A DNA stretch of 64,000 nt from Gammaproteobacteria bacterium (GTDB lineage: Bacteria > Pseudomonadota > Gammaproteobacteria > Pseudomonadales > Pseudohongiellaceae): NCBI GenBank assembly GCA_009922595.1, contig RFVC01000008.1:1-64000 (forward strand), written 5' to 3'. The stretch's first letter is position 1. Every line of letters starts with the position of its first letter. Below, one piece after another: positions 45,224 to 54,586 of the stretch. The position numbers and the translations under genes are program-made. Under the pieces are notes generated by a model. It had not been told where the DNA came from and ran no database searches. It saw only the letters and a list, made by a program, of their open reading frames with translations.

Positions 45224-46696
45224 TCAATTCGCCATGGAGTCTTTTTCCGGGTAGGTCAGGAATTTAACGCCTGCCATCCTGTTGACCATCCTGACTACCT
45301 GGGCACTGTAGCCGAACTCATTGTCATACCAGAGGTAGAGGATCATGTTCTTGCCATTTACCTTGGTGGCAGTGGCATCAACAGTACAGGCCTCACGCGA
45401 GCCAATAAAGTCACTGGAAACCGCGTCAGGCGATTCCGTATAACCAATCTGATTCTGCAGGGGTGAATGCAGGGCGATTTCACGCAGGTATTCGTTTATT
45501 TCATCGGCGCTGGATTTAGTGAGCAGAGTCAGGTTCAGGATAGCCACTGAAACATTTGCAACGGGCACACGCACGGCATTACCTGTCAGCTTACCTTCCA
45601 GTTCAGGCACTGCCTTGGAAACGGCCTTGGCCGCGCCAGTTTCAGTCAGCACCATGTTCAGCGGTGCGCTGCGTCCACGTCGATCCGCCTTATGGAAGTT
45701 ATCAATCAGGTTCTGGTCGTTGGTATAGGCATGCACCGTTTCAACATGGCCATGCACAATGCCGTACTTGTCGTGGATGAGTTTCAGTACCGGAGCGATG
45801 GCATTGGTCGTACAGGACGCAGCGGAAATAATCTTGTCGCCGGGCTCAATAGTGTCATCGTTGATACCCATCACGATGTTTTTAAGGTCGCCCTTGCCAG
45901 GCGCAGTCAGCATTACCTTGCTCACGCCCTTGGATTTCAGGTGTAGACCGAGTCCTTCCTCGTCTCGCCACTTACCGGTATTGTCGATGACAAGTGCATC
46001 CTCGATGCCATACTGGGCGTAATCAATAGAATCCGGGCTGTCGGCGTAAATAATCTGGACAATATTGCCATTGGCAATAATACGGTTGTTCTCTTCATCA
46101 ACCCTGACCGTACCGGAAAAGGAGCCATGCACTGAATCTTTTCGCAGCAGGTTCACCCTTTTTTCCAGGTCACCTTCCCCTGCTTTTCTTACCACGATGG
46201 CACGCAGCCTCATCAACTCACCGTTACCGGTCTGATCAAGCAGAAGACGCATTACCAGGCGGCCGATACGGCCGAAACCATAGAGTATTACGTCAGTTGG
46301 CTTGTTAATCGGCTTGTAGTTCACGCCGACAAGATGAGCCAGTTCTTCTGCAACAAGCGCATCAAGATCTACATCAGCATCTTTTTCCATGGCTTCCATA
46401 CACTTAACGGTGAGTTTGCCAAGATCTATCTGTGCCGGGCAAAGATCCAGCTTGGCCAGGGATTTCAGAATAGGATTGCTTTCAAATTCAGAGAGTTCGT
46501 TTCGGGCCACCTCACGCACGCGACGGTGAGATTTCATGATATTGGCCACTGAACGATTGTTCAGGGTACGACCATAAAGGAAGATCTGGACACCCTTTTC
46601 ATTTTCCAGTTTACCCATGATGGGCAGCATTTCCTGTGCCAGTGCCTCACGGGCTTTCCAGTCACCAAAATAGTCATCTACACTCGGTCGTTCCAC
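45224..46696 (-). CDS. gap: Long-form glyceraldehyde-3-phosphate dehydrogenase
   Basis: GAPDH interconverts glyceraldehyde 3-phosphate and 1,3-bisphosphoglycerate. The core begins at about residue 134 with YGFGRIGRL, and has the catalytic Cys295 in SAASCTTNAI, His322 in VHAYTNDQ, and WYDNEFGYS near the C-terminus. About 130 residues precede the Rossmann fold, mostly charged and helical, as in the long GAPDH of Pseudomonas beside mfd. The function of this extension is unknown. The start is GTG 46696, with AGGA nine bases upstream. It is divergent from mfd and ends two bases before apbE. Confidence 0.94.
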   Translation of the reverse strand: MERPSVDDYFGDWKAREALAQEMLPIMGKLENEKGVQIFLYGRTLNNRSVANIMKSHRRVREVARNELSEFESNPILKSLAKLDLCPAQIDLGKLTVKCMEAMEKDADVDLDALVAEELAHLVGVNYKPINKPTDVILYGFGRIGRLVMRLLLDQTGNGELMRLRAIVVRKAGEGDLEKRVNLLRKDSVHGSFSGTVRVDEENNRIIANGNIVQIIYADSPDSIDYAQYGIEDALVIDNTGKWRDEEGLGLHLKSKGVSKVMLTAPGKGDLKNIVMGINDDTIEPGDKIISAASCTTNAIAPVLKLIHDKYGIVHGHVETVHAYTNDQNLIDNFHKADRRGRSAPLNMVLTETGAAKAVSKAVPELEGKLTGNAVRVPVANVSVAILNLTLLTKSSADEINEYLREIALHSPLQNQIGYTESPDAVSSDFIGSREACTVDATATKVNGKNMILYLWYDNEFGYSAQVVRMVNRMAGVKFLTYPEKDSMAN

Positions 46697-46898
46697 GTTT
46701 AAATATCCTGTAAAATTAAGATAGAGAATTGCCCTAAAAACCGGCGCGTATTATCCAAGGATGCACCATAGAAGTCCATCCGAAGTCTGAATTAGGCCTG
46801 CTTTGTAACCAGTTCACCTCTCCAGAAGAATGCGATTTTAATACCGGCGATATTCGGGCATTAATCACGACGACTAGAAACGTAACTCATCAACTGAT

Positions 46899-49800
46899 AT
46901 GAATAAGATTCAACTGGAATTCCTGCCACTGGCTAATGGTGCAGGCAACAAACAGCGCTGGGGCGGCATTTCCGGCGCTGGCAGCAGCCTGTTGCTGGCC
47001 CAGGCGGCAAGCCAGAGCGATTCCCTGACACTGGTGGTTACGGAAAACACTCAGCAAGCCGAACGCTTACAGCAGGAAGCAGTCTTTTTTTGTGAGAATA
47101 ACATTGCCCCTCTAGAGTTTCCGGATTGGGAAATTCTGCCATACGATAATTTTTCCCCACACCAGGACATTATCTCAACTCGCTTGACGACACTGGCAAA
47201 GTTGTCTGACGCCGGCAAAGCGCTGCTAATCATCCCTGTCAGCACCCTGCTGCACAGGATTGTGCCTGCCAAGTATATCAAGGGTATGACCCTGAACTTG
47301 GCAACCGGACAGCAACTGGACCTGGCCATTATGCGCAGGGAGCTCGAATCAGCCGGGTACCTCTGCGTCGAATCGGTTTATGAGCATGGTGAGTTTGCTG
47401 TCAGGGGATCTATCTTAGACATATTCCCGATGGGAGGTAACAAGCCAGTTCGCATTGAGCTGTTTGATGAAGACATTGAAAGTCTTAGGCACTTTGATCC
47501 GGAGACCCAGCTTTCAAGCAATAAAATCGAAGCGGTAAAACTTCTTCCTGGCAAAGAGTATCCACTGACTGAATCCGGCATCACCAAGTTTCGCCAGAAT
47601 TTCCGGGACCAATTTGATATTGATGTCAGAAAGTGCCCGCTTTACGAGGACATCAGTCGCGGTGTTTCAGTGGCGGGCATTGAATACTACCTGCCGCTCT
47701 TTTTTGACGAAGTCAGCACCCTTTTTGATTATCTGCCGGCAGACACCCATATTTTTTCTGTCGGCGAAATCGAAGATGCGGCGGACCTGTTCTGGCATGA
47801 CGTCAAGCTGCGGTACGAGGACAGAAAAGTTGATCTGGAACGTCCTATCCTGGCACCGGAAAAATTATTCCTGAAGATAGATGAGCTATTCAATGGCTTA
47901 GGCCAATTTCCCTGGGCAACGTTACATCCGAGCCATACAAACGGCGATCATGCAGTCTTGCCAGTCAAATCTATTCCTCCCCTTGATATTGAACACAAGG
48001 GAGAAGCCCCCCTCGCAAGACTTCAGTCATTCTTGGATTCAGCAAAGAACCAGGCGGTTCTATTCTGTGCTGATTCTCCCGGAAGGCGTGAGGCTCTGCT
48101 TGAGCTGCTTGGTAGTGCCGGCATAAAACCTGAGCCCGTTGCTGATTGGTTCGCCTTTATTCAGTCAAAGAAGGATTTAGCCATTACCGTAGCGCCACTG
48201 GAAACCAGTATCTGGCTGGAGGAGCCGGGCGTCATCCTGATTACCGAAAGTCAGCTCTTCACCGACCATGTCAGCCAGCCACGGCGTCGCGGCAAGTACA
48301 CCGATAACGCTGATTTTATTATCAAGAGCCTGACTGAATTACACCGGGATGCTCCTGTTGTACACCTTGATCACGGCATTGGACGTTACAAGGGGTTAGA
48401 AACGTTTGAAGTGGAGGGACAGTTAACAGAGTTCCTGGTACTGGAATACGCAGATGAGGCCAAGCTCTATGTTCCAGTCTCTTCACTACATTTGATTAAC
48501 CGCTATAGCGGCGCCGACGCCGATCATGCACCGCTCAATAAACTTGGAAGCGATCAGTGGGAAAAAGCGAAGAAAAAAGCGGCTAAAAAAGTTATTGATG
48601 TCGCAGCCGAACTTCTGGATGTCTATGCCCGCCGGGAGGCCCAGAAAGGGAAAAAGTTTGCACTGCATGAAGATGACTATAGGCTCTTTGCCAACAGTTT
48701 TCCCTTTGAAGAAACCGATGATCAGCAGGATACGATTGCCGGAGTGCTCAAAGACCTGCAGCAGGAAAAATCCATGGATCGGCTGGTTTGTGGTGATGTG
48801 GGATTCGGAAAAACAGAAGTTGCCCTGCGCGCGGCTTTCGTTGCTGTCAGCAACAACACGCAGGTGGCCATTCTTGTTCCCACTACCCTGCTGGCCCAAC
48901 AGCATTACGATAACTTCAGGGACCGTTTTGCCGACTGGCCGGTCAATATTGCCTTAATGTCACGCTTTGTCAGCAACAAGCAGCATGCCGAGAACATGAA
49001 GCAGCTTGCCGCTGGCAAGATAGATATCGTCATCGGTACCCACAAGCTGCTGCAGTCAGACGTTAAATACAAAAACTTGGGGCTTCTAATCATAGATGAA
49101 GAACATCGGTTTGGCGTCAGGCAAAAGGAAAGACTTAAATCGCTGCGAGCCAACGTTGATATCCTGACATTGACGGCCACGCCAATCCCGAGAACCTTGA
49201 ACATGGCCATGTCGGGCATAAGGGATTTATCCATTATCTCTACGCCGCCTGCACGCAGACTTTCGGTAAAGACATTTGTCAGGCAATCCACTCCGGCGCT
49301 GATCAAGGAAGCTATTCAGAGAGAACTGCTTCGCGGCGGCCAGGTGTTTTACCTGCACAACGAAGTTAAAACTATAGAGAATGCCGCCGATGAAATAAGC
49401 AAGCTTATTCCCGAGGCTAAAGTCTGTGTCGGCCACGGACAGTTAAGGGAGAGCCGCCTTGAAAAAGTCATGTCGGATTTCTATCACCGGCGTTATAACG
49501 TGCTGGTCTGCTCAACAATCATCGAAACCGGAATCGATATTCCTACAGCCAACACGATTATCGTAGAACGCGCTGATAAATTTGGGCTGGCACAGCTGCA
49601 TCAACTGCGCGGCAGGGTTGGACGCTCTCACCACCAGGCCTACGCCTACCTTCTGACGCCTCACCCCAAAGCAATGAGTGCTGATGCTCTTAAACGGATC
49701 GACGCTATAGGCGCTGCTGACACCCTTGGCGCCGGTTTTGTCATTGCCAGTCATGACCTAGAAATTCGCGGCGCAGGAGAACTGCTTGGGGATGAACAAA

Positions 49801-50363
49801 GCGGTCATATTCAGAGCATTGGTTTTAGCCTTTACAGCGAAATGCTTGAATATACTATCAAGCTCATGAAACAGGGCAAGAGCCCCGACCTAGATAGACC
49901 TCTGCACTCCGGTGCTGAGATTAACCTGCATATACCAGCACTAATCACAGAGGATTATCTGCCGGACGTACACACCAGGCTCATTATGTACAAGCGTATA
50001 GCCAATGCAGAAAATAACAATGAGCTTGATGGCCTGAAGATAGAAATGATAGATAGATTTGGCCTGCTTCCCGAAGCCACAAGACTACTGTTTGAAGTGA
50101 CGCAGTTAAAACTACAGGCGCAGTCACTCGGCATCAAAAAAGCGGAGGCAAATGCGCGCTTTGGCAAGATCCAGTTTGAAGCCGATACTGCCGTCGAACC
50201 TTATGCCGTCGTAAAGCTGGTTCAGGAACAACCCGCCGTTTACTCCATGAGTGGCGCCACCGAATTGAAGTTTCGGCATGACCTGGATAATGCGGAGGCA
50301 AGACTGGCGTTTATGAAGAACACACTGTCCGCTTTAACTCCAAGTACACTTCAGGTAGCCTGA
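46899..50363 (+). CDS. mfd: Transcription-repair coupling factor Mfd
   Basis: Mfd is a DNA translocase that removes stalled RNA polymerase and recruits UvrA. The 1154 residues follow the known order. A UvrB-like module with FAVRGSILDIFPMG lies in the N-terminal third. The RNA-polymerase-interacting CarD-like domain starts at about residue 485 (HLDHGIGRYKG), the helicase motor has Walker A GDVGFGKTE (about 629) and DEEH (about 732), then the TRG region with HQLRGRVGRS, and a C-terminal D7 domain from about 1010. The length equals E. coli Mfd (1148). It is four bases ahead of csiV. Confidence 0.97.
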   Translation: MNKIQLEFLPLANGAGNKQRWGGISGAGSSLLLAQAASQSDSLTLVVTENTQQAERLQQEAVFFCENNIAPLEFPDWEILPYDNFSPHQDIISTRLTTLAKLSDAGKALLIIPVSTLLHRIVPAKYIKGMTLNLATGQQLDLAIMRRELESAGYLCVESVYEHGEFAVRGSILDIFPMGGNKPVRIELFDEDIESLRHFDPETQLSSNKIEAVKLLPGKEYPLTESGITKFRQNFRDQFDIDVRKCPLYEDISRGVSVAGIEYYLPLFFDEVSTLFDYLPADTHIFSVGEIEDAADLFWHDVKLRYEDRKVDLERPILAPEKLFLKIDELFNGLGQFPWATLHPSHTNGDHAVLPVKSIPPLDIEHKGEAPLARLQSFLDSAKNQAVLFCADSPGRREALLELLGSAGIKPEPVADWFAFIQSKKDLAITVAPLETSIWLEEPGVILITESQLFTDHVSQPRRRGKYTDNADFIIKSLTELHRDAPVVHLDHGIGRYKGLETFEVEGQLTEFLVLEYADEAKLYVPVSSLHLINRYSGADADHAPLNKLGSDQWEKAKKKAAKKVIDVAAELLDVYARREAQKGKKFALHEDDYRLFANSFPFEETDDQQDTIAGVLKDLQQEKSMDRLVCGDVGFGKTEVALRAAFVAVSNNTQVAILVPTTLLAQQHYDNFRDRFADWPVNIALMSRFVSNKQHAENMKQLAAGKIDIVIGTHKLLQSDVKYKNLGLLIIDEEHRFGVRQKERLKSLRANVDILTLTATPIPRTLNMAMSGIRDLSIISTPPARRLSVKTFVRQSTPALIKEAIQRELLRGGQVFYLHNEVKTIENAADEISKLIPEAKVCVGHGQLRESRLEKVMSDFYHRRYNVLVCSTIIETGIDIPTANTIIVERADKFGLAQLHQLRGRVGRSHHQAYAYLLTPHPKAMSADALKRIDAIGAADTLGAGFVIASHDLEIRGAGELLGDEQSGHIQSIGFSLYSEMLEYTIKLMKQGKSPDLDRPLHSGAEINLHIPALITEDYLPDVHTRLIMYKRIANAENNNELDGLKIEMIDRFGLLPEATRLLFEVTQLKLQAQSLGIKKAEANARFGKIQFEADTAVEPYAVVKLVQEQPAVYSMSGATELKFRHDLDNAEARLAFMKNTLSALTPSTLQVA

Positions 50364-50367
50364 TTCC

Positions 50368-51279
50368 ATGAAAGATACGTTACCTGACCTAATCAGGCCG
50401 CTCATTGTGCTCACCCTCTGCGTAGGATTGACCTTGCCTGTTTGCACAACTGCACAGACCTTTAGTTACGATGGTAATCGCTGGTATGAAATAGAGGTCA
50501 GTATTTTTGCCAATGAAAGCACCTCTACCAGTAACGAACTTCTGATATCTGATAGCAGCAATCTTGTCTTTCCAGAATCGTTGAGAGTCCTTGTTCCGGC
50601 CACCAGCAGTTACCAGGTTGATTTTGTCGAAACTGATTCGCAAGCGGATCTTGTCGAGATGCCCGCTGCCCTTCTTCAACCATTGGCGCAAATGGATGAG
50701 CCTATCGAGTCAAAGATAGATCATGAACGTGTTATCGGGCCCGTTTTTTTCTCCGGCGAAAGCAGCTTTCAGCTGACTGACTTTGAGCGAACGCCCTTTA
50801 TCGCGCTTGGAGATGAGGCAGCTCATTTTCTTGACTACAACGAAGATCTGCAAAATTCATCTGATCATCGTCTGCTCTTTCACGCCGTCTGGCGACAACC
50901 CGTGATGAATCGTATTCAGAGCACTCCCATACTGGTTACTGGGGGAGAATCCTTTCAAGGACATTTTGAACTCGAAGGCAACCTGCGCTTTAGCTACAAC
51001 ATCAACCGCGTCGATGTTGAGGCAAATCTCTGGATTATTGAATTTGCAGAAACTGGCAATCCGAACAGTGTTTTCTGGCAGCTGCCACCCTTACCAGAAA
51101 TGAATGACGATGATGACAATACAGATAACGGTGCAGTAGCGGCTAACGATATCAGTTTTATGAATGAAGTGCGCAGCATGATCAGCAACGAACTTCATTA
51201 CCTCGACCACCCTGACATCGGCATGCTTGTTCAAATCAGGCCTTACCGACTGCCCGAGATAATAGATTTTAGTTTCTAG
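50368..51279 (+). CDS. CsiV family envelope protein
   Basis: This 303-residue protein has an N-terminal signal sequence (hydrophobic stretch about 10-27, with a likely cut near TTAQ) and is probably periplasmic. It resembles the CsiV family at WYEIEVSIFANES (about 40-52) and in the C-terminal segment ending FVxIRPYRLP-like (LVQIRPYRLPEI). Members are found downstream of mfd in Pseudomonas; in Shewanella CsiV affects growth with cell-wall inhibitors. An acidic loop (EMNDDDDNTDNG) lies at about 245-256. It converges on the phosphorylase gene with a six-base gap. Confidence 0.82.
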   Translation: MKDTLPDLIRPLIVLTLCVGLTLPVCTTAQTFSYDGNRWYEIEVSIFANESTSTSNELLISDSSNLVFPESLRVLVPATSSYQVDFVETDSQADLVEMPAALLQPLAQMDEPIESKIDHERVIGPVFFSGESSFQLTDFERTPFIALGDEAAHFLDYNEDLQNSSDHRLLFHAVWRQPVMNRIQSTPILVTGGESFQGHFELEGNLRFSYNINRVDVEANLWIIEFAETGNPNSVFWQLPPLPEMNDDDDNTDNGAVAANDISFMNEVRSMISNELHYLDHPDIGMLVQIRPYRLPEIIDFSF

Positions 51280-51285
51280 ACTAGA

Positions 51286-52050
51286 CTAATCACCGAAGTT
51301 CTCGATAACGTGATTGAAGATGTTATGTATACCGCCCACCCCCTGGCCCAGGGTACTTGCGATTTCTGAAAATTTAATGACATCAGAGGTAATGCCGGCA
51401 GCCCAATTCGCAACAAGGCACAAGGAGGCATAGGCAATTCCGAGTTCACGTGCCAGCCCGGCTTCCGGCATGCCGGTCATGCCTACCAGGGTGCAACCGT
51501 CTTGCGCCATTCGCTTGATCTCAGCTGCACTTTCCAGGCGGGGTCCTTGTGTCGCCCCATAGGTACCACCATCATGAATGGGTGAACCCAGCACTCTTGC
51601 GGAATGTAAAAGCCGCTGCCTTAACGATTCGTCGTAAGGGTAAGTGAAATCCACATGTGATTCCGCTTCCGTCATTTCTTCAAAGCGGTCATCGGAAAAA
51701 GCTTCAAAATAGGTGTGTGCCCTGCCCCAGGTGTAATCAATAATCTGGTCGGGCACCGCCAGCACGCCTGGAGCCATGTCTTTAACTATTCCCCCAACCA
51801 CGTTGGCGGCCAGTACCGTTTTAACACCGAGGGTTTTTAGCGCCCAGAGATTTGCTCGGTAATTTACTCGATGCGGGGGGGCAGCATGTTGCGCGCCGTG
51901 TCTTGGCAGAAAGTAAACGGGGTGCTTATGTTCAGAGGCATACAGGATGATAGGATCATCACTGTAGGGAGTGTCTTGCTGGATTTGTCTGGCTGTTTTA
52001 TCAAAGGAGTAAAAACCGCTCCCGCCAATCAGGCCAATGGCATTGCTCAT
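51286..52050 (-). CDS. S-methyl-5'-thioadenosine/thioinosine phosphorylase (MTAP/MTIP family)
   Basis: This 254-residue phosphorylase belongs to the MTAP family of nucleoside phosphorylases. It has IGGSGFY (8-14), the phosphate-binding FLPRHGAQH and HRVNYRANLWALK, and GMTGMPEAGLARELGIAYA, where the substrate base is bound. In Pseudomonas the homologue at the same place after csiV is an S-methyl-5'-thioinosine phosphorylase, which works after deamination of MTA in methionine salvage. The sequence alone does not settle whether MTA or MTI is preferred. It is nine bases after nfuA. Confidence 0.88.
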   Translation of the reverse strand: MSNAIGLIGGSGFYSFDKTARQIQQDTPYSDDPIILYASEHKHPVYFLPRHGAQHAAPPHRVNYRANLWALKTLGVKTVLAANVVGGIVKDMAPGVLAVPDQIIDYTWGRAHTYFEAFSDDRFEEMTEAESHVDFTYPYDESLRQRLLHSARVLGSPIHDGGTYGATQGPRLESAAEIKRMAQDGCTLVGMTGMPEAGLARELGIAYASLCLVANWAAGITSDVIKFSEIASTLGQGVGGIHNIFNHVIENFGD

Positions 52051-52059
52051 CCTTAAAGC

Positions 52060-52641
52060 TTACTTGTAGAAGGCGTTTTCTGCAAAACTGTGATCTGTCA
52101 CGTCCCTGATTTCCTTGATCTGGGGAAGCTGCTCCATTAGGGTCTTTTCCACGCCGTCTTTCAGCGTGACATCAACCATGCCGCAGCCTTGACAACCACC
52201 ACCAAAACGTAGAACAACGACTGCATCTTCAGTCACTTCCTCTAAGGAAATAAACCCCCCGTGGGCAGCAAGGCCCGGATTAATTTCGTTGTAAAGAATG
52301 TAGTTGATTCTATCCTCTAAGGGGCTGTCTTCAGTAATCTTGGGCATGCGGGAATTTGGCGCACGGATCGTCAGCTGACCACCCATGCTGTCCTTGGCAA
52401 AATCAACGACAGCCTCTTCGAGATATTGCTTACTTTTTCCTTCAATGAAAGCTCGAAAACCGTTGTATTCAAATACCTCATCATCCTGCTCTTCCTCACC
52501 TGGACGGCAGAAGGCAATACAGGTCTCAGCTTTTGGCGTACCACCATCAATAACAAACACGCGAATGGCGATGCCATCACAATCCTGTTTGTCCAGCAGT
52601 TGCTTGAGATAGGTTTGTCCTGATTCAGTAATTTCAATCAT
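52060..52641 (-). CDS. nfuA: Fe-S biogenesis protein NfuA
   Basis: NfuA is a cytoplasmic carrier that delivers [4Fe-4S] clusters to client enzymes under oxidative or iron stress. Its 193 residues have a degenerate A-type (IscA-like) N-terminal domain (about 1-95) and a C-terminal Nfu domain with the cluster-binding Cxx[14 protein letters not shown] (Cys150, Cys153). The length equals E. coli NfuA (191). A small palindrome, ACGGTT/AACCGT around two bases (52649-52662), lies eight bases before the start and could influence translation. The IscR site known for nfuA in other species is not recognisable to me. Confidence 0.95.
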   Translation of the reverse strand: MIEITESGQTYLKQLLDKQDCDGIAIRVFVIDGGTPKAETCIAFCRPGEEEQDDEVFEYNGFRAFIEGKSKQYLEEAVVDFAKDSMGGQLTIRAPNSRMPKITEDSPLEDRINYILYNEINPGLAAHGGFISLEEVTEDAVVVLRFGGGCQGCGMVDVTLKDGVEKTLMEQLPQIKEIRDVTDHSFAENAFYK

Positions 52642-52863
52642 GTTAGTGACGGTTCCAACCGTTGATACTGCTTATACGCAATGAATGAATTTTATATTGC
52701 TTGATTTGGCGCTAAGTCGGCCAATTTCAAGTGGATGCTATTGTCCTGCATCTTGCGGCGGATTTAAAGCAAGCCCGCACAAAGGGTAAGGATTTCATAG
52801 ACTTGGCCATGGAACTTCCAGCCGTAGCATAGTATTATCGCGGGCTTTGAATTTCCCAGTCCT

Positions 52864-52909
52864 GATGAGCGTATTGGCAGCCTGGACTCTGCACAAGATA
52901 ACGCTCATC
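52864..52909. repeat. Inverted repeat in the cysI leader
   Basis: GATGAGCGT (52864-52872) and its exact complement ACGCTCATC (52901-52909) are separated by 28 bases and lie 21 bases before the cysI ATG. A smaller dyad, GCAG/CTGC (52877-52880 and 52889-52892), nests inside the loop. The dyad could form a leader RNA hairpin or be a protein-binding site such as a LysR-type operator. No named riboswitch motif fits. Confidence 0.45.
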
Positions 52910-52930
52910 GAACATTACCAGGATATGTAA

Positions 52931-54586
52931 ATGTATATTTACGATGCTTATGACAAGCAAATGCTTGATGATCGAATCAAGCAGTTTCGCAATCAGACTG
53001 CCAGGTATCTGGACGGTAAACTGACCGACGAGCAGTTCCTCCCCCTTCGTCTGCAAAACGGCCTGTATATACAGCGTCTTGCCCCGATGCTGCGAGTAGC
53101 TATTCCCTATGGCTGCCTTTCATCAACGCAACTAAGAAAACTGGCCTCTATTGCCCGGGACTACGATAAGGGCTATGCCCACTTTTCTACCCGCCAGAAC
53201 ATACAGTACAACTGGCCGAAACTGGAACAGGTGCCGGACCTGCTGGCCGAACTGGCCGAAGTGGAAATGCATGCCATTCAGACTAGCGGCAACTGTATTC
53301 GTAATACGACGACCGACCAGTATGCCGGTGTCGCCGTGGGTGAAATAGAAGACAGCCGCCCCTGGTGTGAAATTATCCGCCAGTGGTCGACATTTCATCC
53401 TGAATTTGCCTACCTTCCGCGCAAATTCAAAATCGCTGTCTGCGGCACGCCCAATGATCAGGCCGCTACCCAAGTCCATGACATCGGGCTGTACATTAAG
53501 AAAAACAGTGACGGTGAAATCGGTTTCCAGGTACTAGTTGGCGGCGGTCTCGGCAGAACACCGGTTATTGGCGTTGAGATTTGCGATTTCCTGCCTTGGC
53601 AGCATTTACTGACCTACCTCGATGCAATTATGCGTGTCTATAACCGCTACGGACGTCGTGATAACAAGTACAAGGCTCGAATCAAAATCCTGGTCAAAGC
53701 ACTTGGTGCTGAAGCCTTCAAGAAAAAAGTAGAGGCTGAATGGCAAAACGATAAGGATGGCCCGGCCACACTGACAGAGGAGGAAGTTAAACGCTGTAAA
53801 AGCTTTTTTACCGATCCTAATTACGAGGAAGATAGCGATTCCTCAGACATTGAAGCAGCAGCCGCTAAAGACCTGCTCTTTGACCACTGGCTGGAACGCA
53901 ATGTCGCTTCTCACAAACAACTTGGATACCGTATTGTTAATATATGCCTCAAAGAGACAGGCGTTGCTCCAGGCGATGTGACAGACGGGCAAATGGAATT
54001 TATCGCCGACCTCGCGGATAAGTATAGTTTTGGAGAAGTCCGGGTCACGCATGAACAAAATGTTGTTCTCACTGATGTCAAACATGCCGATCTTTATGCC
54101 GTTTACCAGGCCTGTCAGAAAGAGTCCCTGGCCACTCCATTTCTGGGACTGATCAACGATATAGTCTGCTGCCCGGGAGGTGACTTCTGTTCTCTGGCAA
54201 ATGCCAAATCGATCCCCATTGCAGAATCGATCCAGCGTCGTTTTGATGATTTTGACAAGCAGAAAGATATCGGCGATATCACATTGAATATTTCAGGGTG
54301 TATGAATGCCTGCGGCCATCATCATGTCGGTAACATTGGGATCCTCGGTGTGGACAAAAAAGGAGAAGAGTTTTACCAGGTTACCCTGGGCGGTTCAGCC
54401 GACCGGGAAACGGCCCTTGGCAAAGTTCTGGGTCCTGCTTTTGCTCAGGAAGACATGCCGGATGTCGTGGAAAAAATAGTCGACGTTTACCTGGAAAACA
54501 GAAAAGATGGTGAAAACTTTCTGGCCACCTATCGCCGGATTGGAATCGATCCATACAAGGAGCGTGTTTATGCCAAAGCTGATTAA
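52931..54586 (+). CDS. cysI: Assimilatory sulfite reductase hemoprotein (Pseudomonas-type CysI)
   Basis: This cytoplasmic siroheme-[4Fe-4S] enzyme reduces sulfite to sulfide. The 551 residues contain two ferredoxin-like half domains (for example RLQNGLYIQRLAPMLRVAIP at about 41-60) and the cluster motif in two parts, CPGGDFC (Cys414-Cys419... with a preceding Cys413) and CMNAC (Cys457-Cys461), followed by GHHHVG. The protein matches the Pseudomonas sulfite reductase that is paired with a DUF934 gene, not the E. coli CysIJ pair; no cysJ is present. It overlaps the DUF934 gene by 17 bases. The product of CysH is its substrate. Confidence 0.92.
   Translation: MYIYDAYDKQMLDDRIKQFRNQTARYLDGKLTDEQFLPLRLQNGLYIQRLAPMLRVAIPYGCLSSTQLRKLASIARDYDKGYAHFSTRQNIQYNWPKLEQVPDLLAELAEVEMHAIQTSGNCIRNTTTDQYAGVAVGEIEDSRPWCEIIRQWSTFHPEFAYLPRKFKIAVCGTPNDQAATQVHDIGLYIKKNSDGEIGFQVLVGGGLGRTPVIGVEICDFLPWQHLLTYLDAIMRVYNRYGRRDNKYKARIKILVKALGAEAFKKKVEAEWQNDKDGPATLTEEEVKRCKSFFTDPNYEEDSDSSDIEAAAAKDLLFDHWLERNVASHKQLGYRIVNICLKETGVAPGDVTDGQMEFIADLADKYSFGEVRVTHEQNVVLTDVKHADLYAVYQACQKESLATPFLGLINDIVCCPGGDFCSLANAKSIPIAESIQRRFDDFDKQKDIGDITLNISGCMNACGHHHVGNIGILGVDKKGEEFYQVTLGGSADRETALGKVLGPAFAQEDMPDVVEKIVDVYLENRKDGENFLATYRRIGIDPYKERVYAKAD

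Noticed and set aside
52771-52847. AAGCCCGC / GCGGGCTT inverted repeat with a 61-base loop upstream of cysI
   Set aside because: The arms are short and far apart, so chance is a sufficient explanation; the closer dyad at 52864-52909 is more convincing.
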